Of a stretch of DNA of 64,000 nucleotides, positions 56,917 to 64,000 are shown in pieces. This stretch comes from Poindextera sp963719975 (GTDB taxonomy: Bacteria; Pseudomonadota; Alphaproteobacteria; Caulobacterales; Caulobacteraceae), in the NCBI GenBank assembly GCA_963719975.1, contig CAVRED010000007.1, positions 868,001 through 932,000 of the forward strand. The letters run 5' to 3'. The notes beneath the pieces are model-generated. The model was not told where the DNA came from and did not search any database. It saw only the letters and a list, made by a program, of their open reading frames with translations. The position numbers and the translations under genes are program-made. How positions within the stretch are numbered: position 1 is the stretch's first letter; each line of letters opens with the position of its first letter.

Positions 56917-57339
56917 CAGTGCGCGGCGCCCGGCTCCTGCATCAGCTCGACCAGCACCCCGCCCATGTCCTTCGGGTGCACGAAGATCACCGGCACGCCG
57001 TGGGCGCCGATGCGCGGCTCGCCGGTCCCGAGCACGGTCGCGCCCTTCGCCCGCATCTCGTCGCGCGCCTCGATGATGTCGGGCACCTCGAAGCAGACGT
57101 GGTGCTGGCCGCCGCGCGGGTTGCGCTCGAGGAAGCTGGGCGATGGGCGAGTCCTCGCCGTAGGGCTCGATGAGCTCGATCTGGGCGTTGGGCAGGTTGA
57201 CGAAGCTCACCCACACCCCCTGCTCGGGCAGGGCGCGCTTCTCGGTGATGTCGGTGACGCCGAACACCTCGCGATAGAGCTTCCAGGAGTCCTCGATCGA
57301 GGGGGTGGCGACGCCGACGTGATTCAGTTTGCCGATCAT
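56916..57339 (-). CDS. mce: Methylmalonyl-CoA epimerase (one frame break)
   Basis: About 140 residues of the vicinal-oxygen-chelate fold. MIGKLNHVGVATPSIEDSWK carries the first metal His. ALPEQGVWVSFVNLPNAQIEL and EPYGEDSPIA follow, then, after removing an extra C near 57137, FLERNPRGGQHHVCFEVPDI with the second metal His and HPKDMGGVLVELMQEPG with the Glu. It interconverts the R and S forms of methylmalonyl-CoA in propionyl-CoA breakdown. The mce-DUF1467-lol arrangement supports the name. Confidence 0.9.
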
Positions 57340-57387
57340 GCCGCTCCCTACCACCGCCAGGGCGCTGAAAGAAGGCGGCGCGGCGCG

Positions 57388-58795
57388 TCAGGCCCTGAGC
57401 GCCATGGCCACGGCCGCGATGGCGCGGTCCACATCGCGCTCGGTCGTGCGCCAGTTGCAGACGCTGATGCGCATGACGCGGCGGCCCTGCCAGATCGTGT
57501 CGCTGAAATAGGCCTCGCCCGAGGCGTTCACCGCCCGCATCACCGCGAGCGTCCTCTCGTCATGGGCGCTCTCGCTCTTCGAGCCGGGCGCGAGAAAGCG
57601 CACCAGGCCCTGATTGAGCATCTGCGGGGCGACGAGCTCGGCGCCCGGCAGCGCGCCGATGCCCTCCGCGAGCGCCTTGGCGTGCCGACAGCAGCGGTCG
57701 ACGAGGTCGGCGACGCCGTCGCGGCCAAGCTCGCGCAAGGCGGCGTAGACCGCGTGGCCGCGCGCCCGGCGGGTCCAGTCCGGGGTCCAGTCGAGCGCGT
57801 CGCGCATGTCGCCGTCGGCGCCCCCGATGTAGCTCACCGAGACGCCCATGGCCTTCCGGTGCGCTTCGGCGTCGCGCACGATCGCGATCCCGATGTCTTT
57901 CGGCGTACCCAGCCACTTGTGGGCGTCGGTGGCCCAGGAGTCGGCCAGGTCGATCCCTTGCGCCAGCGAACGATGCGTCTGGCTGGCGCGCGCCCATAGG
58001 CCGAAGGCGCCATCGACATGGACCCAGGCGCCCGCCGCCTTCGCGAGCGGAATGAGCGTCTCGAAAGCATCGAACGCGCCGAGCGCAAGGTCGCCGGCGT
58101 TGAGGAGCACGATCGTCGGCGCCGCCATTCTCCTGCAACGCCTGCTCGAGCGCGCGTCGGATCGACCCGGCCGGCGTGGGTGGCCAGCGGCTGCACCGAT
58201 CGTTCGCCCACCCCGAGAAAACGCAGGGCGCGCACGGACGTCGCGTGCCGTTGGTCGTTCGCGAGCACCCGGATGGGCGGCGCGCCGAACAGCCCCTGTT
58301 GCTCGACATCCCAGCCCTGGCGCGCCAGACAGCCTGTGGCGCGCCGCCGCCAGGCAAGTCACATGCGCCATCTGGCAGCCGGTGGTGAAGGCGAACGATG
58401 CCTCGGGCGGCAGGTCGAGCGCCTGCTTGACCCAGGCGCCGGCCACCTCCTCGACGATCGCCGCCGGCCGGGCCGCTCGCGGCGATCGTCGCGTTCTCGT
58501 CCCAGGTCGAGGTCAGCCAGTCGGCCGCGAGCGCCGACGGCAGCGCCCCGCCGATCACCCAGCCGAAGAACCGCCCGCCGGCCGAGCCGACATGGCCGCC
58601 TTCGCGTCGCCGCGACGAGATCGTCGATCACCTGCGCCGGCTGGCGTGCCGGCGTCTTGGGCAACGGCGCGGCAGGCGCGCGCGGAGCGTCGCCGGCGAG
58701 ACGGGTGGCGGCGACACCGGCCGCGTGTCGAGGCCGGCCAGGTAGGCCAGCGCATGGCGGTAGGCGCGCTCGAGGGCGTCGGTTTCGGCATTCAC
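57388..58795 (-). CDS. PLP-dependent group II decarboxylase (at least four frame breaks)
   Basis: About 467 residues once joined, from a GTG at 58795 (NAETDALERAYRHALAYLAG). FTTGCQMAHVTCLAAARH, IVLLNAGDLALGAFD and HVDGAFGLWARASQ match the aromatic-L-amino-acid/glutamate decarboxylase-like family, and the PLP lysine lies in DSWATDAHKWLGTPKDIG. The end (MRISVCNWRTTERDVDRAI) is also typical. The N-terminal half is scattered over several frames, which makes it one of the most damaged genes here. Substrate not decidable; aromatic amino acids or related compounds are usual. Confidence 0.82.
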
Positions 58796-59074
58796 GGGCG
58801 GGCGGCTCCAAGTCGGGTGACAGCTGCGAAGCTGCACGCGCTTCTGCTGGCTTGCACAGGCCAAGTCTGGCGGTTTTCGGACCATCCAAGAATGCAACCG
58901 GAGAGGAACGCAGCGTCGCCGTGGATCCGCGGCCCTTCAGGCGCGGCGGCCGGCCGCTAGTGTGGCGCACCGTCCGAGGAGCGGCTTTGCCATGTGGGAC
59001 CGAATTCCTAGCGCCTAGCGACGCCTGAGCGGGCAAGCGCCCGACTCGCCCCACAACTCCTCCTCGGACCTCCC

Positions 59075-60420
59075 ATGCCGTTCTTCACCAACGACGCGGT
59101 CAATCGCGTCAATCTGCACACCGGCGTCCGCGCGCTCGCGGCCGGCGCAGGCGGCGTCTTCTTCTTCGTCTTCCTGCTGCGGGCGGGCGTGCCCGTGCCG
59201 ATCGTGCTGCTCGCCGAAGCCGCGATCGTCGGCGGCCGCTTCTGCGTGCGGCCGCTGCTTGCTGTGGCCGGCCAAGCGCTTCGGCGTGAAGCCGATGTTC
59301 ATCGCCGGCACGGTGCTGATGGCCGCCGAGTATCCCGTCCTGGCCGAGGTGCACGGCGTGGGCTGGACGCTGGCCGGGCTCTGCGTCCTCGCGGCATTCA
59401 GCGACATGATCTACTGGGTCGCCTACAACGCCTACTTCGCCCAGATCGGCGACATCGAGCACCGCGGCAGCCAGATCGGCGCGCGCGAGGCGCTGGTCGC
59501 CATCATCGGCATCGTCGCGCCGCTGATCGGCGCGGCCGCGCTGATCGTGCTTGGTCCGCGCTGGGCGTTCGGCGGCGCCGGGCTCGTCCAGCTCGCCGCC
59601 GTCCTGCCCATCCTCGGTGCGCCGAACATCCCGGTCGGCGCCGGAGGCGCCCGGCGCCTGGCGCGCGGCGCGGATCGCGGGCGGGCTGATGGTCGCCGAC
59701 GGCTGGTTCGACGCGAGCTACCTGATGATCTGGCAGATCGCGCTCTTCGTCACGCTGCAGCAGAGCTTCGCCGCCTATGGCGGCGCGCTCGCGTTGGCGG
59801 GGCTGGTCGGCGCGGCGTGCGCGCTGCTGTTCGGACGCCACATCGACCTGGGCGGCGGGCGCCGCGCCGTGCTCGCGACGTACGGGCTGGCCACCCTCAT
59901 CGTGGTCGGACGCGCCGCGAGCCTCGGCTGGCCGTGGCTGGCGGTCGGCGCGAACGCGCTGGGCGCGCTCCTGATTCCCCTGCTCTCGCCCACGCTCGGC
60001 GCCGCGACCTACAACCTGGCCAAGGTCTCGCCGTGCAGCTTCCGCTTCCACATGACGACCGAGGGCGGCTGGGACGTGGGCTGCTTCTTCGCCAGCCTCT
60101 CGGCCGCGGCGATCGTGGCGGCCGGCGGCTCGCTCGCCATCCCGATCCTCCTCGCCCTCCCCGCCGTCGCCGCCTCGGCGATGATCCTTTGGCGGCTCTA
60201 TTCAGTCTCCAGCGTGGCGCTGGCTGAGACGCGAGTCTGGGACCGCCAAGATCGCCAAGGACGCCAAGGGTCGGAGCACACCGCGGTGCTTCCTCTCTTC
60301 CGTCATCCCCCGCTGGAGCGAAGCGGACTGCGAAGCAGAGGCGCGCAGCAGCCAATGCGGGGACCATGCACACCGGATGGATCAGGTGTTCATGGGTGGC
60401 CCGGACAAGCCGGGCCATGA
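59075..60420 (+). CDS. MFS transporter with repeat-extended C-terminus (two frame breaks)
   Basis: The core spans about 59075-60230 (roughly 385 residues). Many hydrophobic helices are seen: GGVFFFVFLLRAGVPVPIVL, MFIAGTVLMAAEYPVLA, EALVAIIGIVAPLIGAAALI, QIALFVTLQQSFAAYGGALA, LLSPTLGAATYNLAKVSP, AIVAAGGSLAIPILLALPAV. Breaks near 59262 and 59670. After YSVSSVALAETR the frame runs on through palindromic repeat C (DRQDRQGRQG) and the nested element to a stop at 60420, adding about 60 residues that are not transporter-like. Substrate unknown. Confidence 0.75.
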
Positions 60421-60489
60421 CGATGAAGGGAGGGTGCGGCGCGCGCGCTTCAACACCTTGGCGAACTTGGCGTCCTTGGCGGTCGAATG
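60239..60489. repeat. Palindromic repeat of 9-base units, copy C, interrupted by another element
   Basis: Left arm GACCGCCAAG-ATCGCCAAG-GACGCCAAG (60241-60269). Right arm, inverted: CACCTTGGCGAACTTGGCG then TCCTTGGCGGTC (60455-60484). The unit NNCGCCAAG differs from copies A and B at matching positions in both arms, so pairing is kept. The arms are about 185 bases apart because of the insert at 60301-60422. Confidence 0.78.
60301..60422. repeat. Second palindromic element nested in repeat C
   Basis: About 122 bases bounded by perfect 6-base inverted ends CGTCAT and ATGACG. Internal arms include CCCCCGCTGGAGCGAAGCGG and GTGGCCCGGACAAGCCGGGC, the latter a stable hairpin. It resembles the CGTCATCCC-type intergenic palindromes common in alphaproteobacteria. 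No transposase is encoded; a miniature or REP-like element. Confidence 0.65.
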
Positions 60490-60499
60490 GGCAGCGCCG

Positions 60500-61986
60500 C
60501 TAGGCGCCAGCGGTCGCCTTCATCCGCGCGATGCGTTCGTCGCGGAGTTGGGTGCGGCGGACCTTGCCGGCGTCGTCGCGGATGTTCTCGGGCACGAACT
60601 CGTAGGTTCGCGGCTGTTTGTAGGTGACCAGCATGTCGCGCAGGTGCTCGCGCAGCGCCGCCTCGGTCAGGCCCTCGCGCGGCTGCACGATGGCGTGCAG
60701 GGTCGCGCCCATCTCCTCGTCGGGCAGGCCGACGACCGCGCTCGACTGCACCAGCGGGTGCTCGTCCAGCGCCGCCTCGATCTCGGCCGGATAGATGTTC
60801 GCGCCGCCGACCAGGATCATGTCGGTGCGCCGGTCGGCGAGGTAGAGGTAGCCGTCCTCGTCGAACGAGCCGATGTCGCCCAGGCTCTCCCAGCCGTCGG
60901 GCAGCGTGCGCGCCTCGGCGCCGCGGTACTGGTAGGACGGCGGGAACTCCGGCGGGCGGCGCAGGTACACCTCGCCGATCTCGCCGGGCGGCAGCCGGTT
61001 GCCGTCGGCGTCGAAGGCGGCCATCTCGCCGAACGCCACCTTGCCGACCGAGCCGCGATGCTCGAGCCACTCCGCGCCCGTGATGATGGTCGCCGCCTGC
61101 GCCTCCGTGCCGGCGTACAGCTCCATGATCACGTCCGGCCCGAGCCACTGGATCCAGGACTCCTTCAGCCAGGGCGGACAGGGCGCGGCCATGTGCCAGA
61201 CGGTCGTGCAGCGAGGTGACGTCGTAGGCCTCGCGCGTCTCTTCGGGCAGCCGCCAGATGCGGCTCATCATGGTCGGCACGACGTAGAGCCAGGTCGCGC
61301 GGTGCTGCTGCGACGGCGGCCAGCGTCTTCTCCGCGTCGAAGCGCGGCAGGATGACGAGGTGGGCGCCCAGGTTCAGGCCGGTGACCGCGCAGGTGAACG
61401 GGCCGTTGTGATAGAGCGGCCCCGGCATGACCATGACGTCCTCCGACGTCAGCCGATAGCCGCCCGTGGCGCCCGCCGGGCTGCGCAGGACGATGCCGGG
61501 TTGGCCGGCGAGGATCAGCTTCGGCCGGCCGGTCGATCCGCCGGAGGTCGGAGCCTTGAAGATGGGCGGGATGCGGTCCTCGACCGGGCTGTCGTCGTCG
61601 GAAAGCGCCAGCAGCGCCTCGACGTCGTAAGCGCGGGCGGCTGCTCTCGATGGTCTCGCCGGCGATCAGGATCGGCGTCTCGGCGAGCGCCATGACCGCT
61701 TCCGCCTCGTGGGCCGGCAAGCGCCATGAGATCGGCTGCGGCGTCGCCCCGACCTTCCAGATCCCATAGACCGCCTCGAAGTAGCCGACGCTGTTGTGCA
61801 GGCCGACGGTGACCAGGTCGCCCTGTTTGACGCCAAGGCTCGCCAGCGCCCGCGCGATCCGGTTGGTGCGCCGGTCGAGCTCGGCCCAGGTGACGCGTGC
61901 GCTGCATCGTCGCTGATCGCCGGCCGATCGGGCCGCTCGCGCGCAAGCTCGCTCAGCCGCGCGCCGATCGAAATGCGGTCGTCCAT
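60500..61986 (-). CDS. Acyl-CoA ligase, AMP-forming (about five frame breaks)
   Basis: About 494 residues when joined, from MDDRISIGARLSELARERPD. LVTVGLHNSVGYFEAVYGIWKVGA; P-loop GSTGRPKLILAGQPG; MPGPLYHNGPFTCAVTGLNLG; ELYAGTEAQAATIITGAEWL; LGDIGSFDEDGYLYLADRRTD; MILVGGANIYPAEIE; catalytic lysine in GKVRRTQLRDERI. The GSTGRPK and YHNGPF blocks resemble bile-acid/steroid or medium-chain CoA ligases. The C-terminal 230 residues are intact in one frame. Together with the AMACR-type enzyme it suggests side-chain degradation of branched or steroidal acids, by inference. Confidence 0.83.
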
Positions 61987-62176
61987 GCGAATGGTCCCCA
62001 AGAATCCAATGCGGCCGCCAAGCGCCGGGCAGCCGCAAATCCTTCCACAAGAACCTCGTCCGCCGCAAGCGGGCGGCCGCTGGCCGTTGATCGCCTATGA
62101 GTGGTTTGTAGCCTGTATCAGCGGCTCTGGTTGAGTGTAAGCTTGGCCGTCGCGGAACGCGTTCGGAGGGGCTCGC

Positions 62177-63277
62177 ATGTCGACACTGTTCCGCGTCGCC
62201 CGCTGGGCGGGCCTCGCGCTGCTCGTGCTCGTCGTCGTCCCGCTGCTCGCGTTCGCCGCCTACCTTCTGCGGCCCGTCTCGACGCCGCCGTTCCGCGATG
62301 CGGCAGGTCGCATCCTTCCCGGAAGCATCGCGTCGATGGAGCGGTGGCGCATCAACGGCATCGACGAGTCGGTGATCATCCGCGGGCGTGACCGGACCGC
62401 GCCGGTGCTGGTCTGGGTGCACGGCGGGCCGGGAACCAGCGAGACCGGCGTCCTTCGCCGCTTCAACAGCGCGCTCGAGGACCGTTTCGTCATGGTCTAC
62501 TGGGACCAGCGCTACGCCGGCCGCTCGCTCGACCCGCTCGGCCCCAAGCCGGCGCACCAGAGCATCGACGACTACGTCGCCGACCTCGACGTCCTGATCG
62601 GCGGCCTGAAGCAGCGCTTTCCGTGCCAGAAGGTTGTTCTCGTCGCCCACTCCTGGGGAACCGCGCCGGGCCTGCTCTACGCCGAGCGCCATCCGGACAA
62701 CCTCGCCGCCTATGTCGGCGTCGGGCAGGAGGCGGACGTGCTGGAGTCCGAGCGGCGGTCCTACGCCTTCGTGCTCGCCCAGGCTTGCGGTCATCACGAT
62801 GTCGCCGCGGTCCAGCGACTGGAGGCGATGGGGCCGCCGCCACGGGCGGACGGCGAGATCTGGACGCCGCGGTCGCTGCTCGAGCGATATGGCGGCGCCT
62901 TCCACGGCGACATGAGCGAGCTCTCGCTGGTGCTCCAAAGCGCCGGCGCAAGCGAGATGAATTGGCGGGACGCGGCCGGGTTCCTCGACGCCCACGCCTT
63001 CAACATCGCGATCTCCGATGCCGAGGGGAAAGTCGTTCTCGACCAGGACCACACGCGGTTCGAGGTCCCGATGTTCTTCCTATCGGGCCGCACGGACCAT
63101 GTCGTCGATGCGCCGCTGACCTACGACTACCTCCAGCGCATCGCCGCGCCGCAGAAGGGGTTCGTCTGGTTCGAACACTCCGGCCACTATCCGCCGTTCG
63201 AGGAGCCGCAGGCGTTCGACGGCTGGATCTTCGACCACATCCTGCCGCTGGCGAGAGCGGCCTGCGCGCGGCGGTGA
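62177..63277 (+). CDS. Membrane-anchored alpha/beta hydrolase, prolyl-aminopeptidase-like
   Basis: 366 residues, intact. An N-terminal signal anchor (LFRVARWAGLALLVLVVVPLLAF) is followed by the peptidase S33-type fold: oxyanion motif VWVHGGPGTSETG, WDQRYAGRSLD, nucleophile VLVAHSWGTAPGLLYAE, acid in FFLSGRTDHVVDAP and His in WFEHSGHYPPFEEP. It probably acts in the periplasm or at the membrane. True peptidase activity is not certain; many such enzymes are esterases. It ends five bases from the convergent receptor gene. Confidence 0.85.
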   Translation: MSTLFRVARWAGLALLVLVVVPLLAFAAYLLRPVSTPPFRDAAGRILPGSIASMERWRINGIDESVIIRGRDRTAPVLVWVHGGPGTSETGVLRRFNSALEDRFVMVYWDQRYAGRSLDPLGPKPAHQSIDDYVADLDVLIGGLKQRFPCQKVVLVAHSWGTAPGLLYAERHPDNLAAYVGVGQEADVLESERRSYAFVLAQACGHHDVAAVQRLEAMGPPPRADGEIWTPRSLLERYGGAFHGDMSELSLVLQSAGASEMNWRDAAGFLDAHAFNIAISDAEGKVVLDQDHTRFEVPMFFLSGRTDHVVDAPLTYDYLQRIAAPQKGFVWFEHSGHYPPFEEPQAFDGWIFDHILPLARAACARR

Positions 63278-63281
63278 CGCC

Positions 63282-64000
63282 TCACTGGTCGTATTCGAAG
63301 TCGCTCTTGCCCTTCGCTGGGCCGCCGAAGCTCACGACGACGCCGACCATGGCCAGCTGGCCGACCTGGAAACGGGCATAGCGGTCGACCAGCACGGGCG
63401 AGCGAACCAGGCGGACGAAACGCTGGCCGTCGAAGGCGTCGCTGAGGGTGGCGACGAGGGCCAGATCCGGTCGGAAGGCGTGCCTGTAGCCGAGGTTCAC
63501 CAGGTCGATCGCCGCCACGTCCCCTTGCGGCGTGAGCCGCTTGTCCTGGCGGCTGAGCGAGATCTGCAGGGTGTCGGCGGCGGTCGGCCGGTACTCCAGG
63601 CTGGCCTTCAGGTCGAGGCCGGCGGTTGACTTCAGCCCGTTCGCGCCGAGCGCGCGGGCATCGATCTGGGCGGCGAACAGGTTTCCATCCAGCGCGTAGG
63701 ACAGGCCCGGGCCCAGCTTGCCCGATGCGCTGAGCTCCACCCCGGCCGACTGGCTCCGCGGCAGGTTCGCCTTGGTGATCAGCACCACGTTGGCGCTGAC
63801 CGGCTGGACGACATCGGTCACGCTATCGCGGTCGGTCCGATAGTAGAGCGTCGCGCCCAGGGTCTCAGTCGCACCGCTGAACTGGTAGCCCAGTTCGTAC
63901 TTCCAGGTGTCCTGCGGCGCGAGGTTGGGGTTCCCCGCACGCAAGTTGTGGATGTCCTGATGGTCCGAGAAGGGGTTCAGGGCTTCCGGGTCCGGCCGGG
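63282..64000 (-). CDS. C-terminal part of a TonB-dependent/outer-membrane beta-barrel receptor (5' end beyond window)
   Basis: About 239 residues in one open frame up to the window edge. The segment LNPFSDHQDIHNLRAGNPNLAPQ-DTW and KYELGYQFSGATETLGATLYYR is characteristic of outer-membrane beta-barrel family receptors. Alternating strands continue to VGQLAMVGVVVSFGGPAKGKSDF and the end FEYDQ. The plug domain and TonB box would lie outside the window. Substrate not decidable. Confidence 0.8.
   Translation of the reverse strand, partial: RPDPEALNPFSDHQDIHNLRAGNPNLAPQDTWKYELGYQFSGATETLGATLYYRTDRDSVTDVVQPVSANVVLITKANLPRSQSAGVELSASGKLGPGLSYALDGNLFAAQIDARALGANGLKSTAGLDLKASLEYRPTAADTLQISLSRQDKRLTPQGDVAAIDLVNLGYRHAFRPDLALVATLSDAFDGQRFVRLVRSPVLVDRYARFQVGQLAMVGVVVSFGGPAKGKSDFEYDQ

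Noticed and set aside
56017..57354. Apparent fusion of methylmalonyl-CoA epimerase, DUF1467 and LolC
   Set aside because: Extra bases near 57137, 56763 and 56226 create the run-on frame; repaired genes have their own overlapping stops and starts.
52553..60489. Possible CRISPR-like array from the 9-base periodic repeats
   Set aside because: Units are directly adjacent without spacers and arranged as inverted arms, and there are no cas genes.

Overview
The window reads as a high-GC alphaproteobacterial chromosome, most likely a Caulobacteraceae member (Phenylobacterium or Caulobacter type). Evidence: the NtrBC/NtrYX cluster followed by a D-amino-acid aminotransferase, hfq and hflX; a PDH operon whose E1-beta carries its own lipoyl domain; the alphaproteobacterial fused ispDF; a PopA-like degenerate GGDEF protein; and the recG/sdhE/mfd and mce/DUF1467/lolC/lolD groups. 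I saw no tRNA, rRNA, CRISPR array or complete insertion sequence. No gene-free stretch exceeds about 300 bases once the repeat elements are counted.

Layout. 0-9 kb, minus strand: the end of a terpene-cyclase-like gene, hflX, hfq, dat, ntrX, ntrY, ntrC, ntrB (nitrogen signalling and RNA chaperone). 9-12 kb: ispDF and pncC forward, ratA and lipA reverse. 12-18 kb: an accessory block holding a membrane TIR protein, an ArsR/AHSA1 pair with twin operators, a GNAT enzyme, an acyl-ACP synthetase-like enzyme, and a DUF2946 protein next to an outer-membrane barrel. 18-27 kb, minus strand: histidine phosphatase, lpdA, glutathione peroxidase, pdhC, two GFA zinc proteins, pdhB, pdhA, ftsB, eno, rpmF. 27-34 kb: a small Cys-rich secreted protein, a YjbR-like protein, GDP-fucose synthesis (gmd, fcl), an ABC importer with a fused double permease, TusA, a YihY membrane protein. 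34-43 kb: an AMACR-type enzyme, PopA, a membrane protein, a TetR regulator, two hydrolases, a possible hotdog protein, an NTF2-like protein, a GST. 43-49 kb: mfd, sdhE, recG. 49-64 kb: small accessory enzymes, an RNA methyltransferase, two acyl-CoA ligases, lolD/lolC, DUF1467, mce, a PLP decarboxylase, an MFS transporter, a hydrolase, and the end of a TonB-type receptor.

Two features dominate the unusual content. First, about thirty genes that should be intact are broken by frameshifts. In nearly every case I resolved base by base, deleting one base restores the family sequence, so the sequence appears to carry uncorrected single-base insertion errors; I treat these genes as functional and annotate across the breaks. 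Second, there are several families of palindromic repeats. One lies in frame in the linkers of both pdhC and pdhB. Another, built from 9-base units, occurs three times between 52.5 and 60.5 kb, once with a second palindrome nested inside it; it appears to supply C-terminal residues to neighbouring genes. Other notable points: both NtrC and NtrX lack the GAFTGA loop, the PDH operon carries embedded thiol/aldehyde genes, and a long nested hairpin lies at 51.1 kb.
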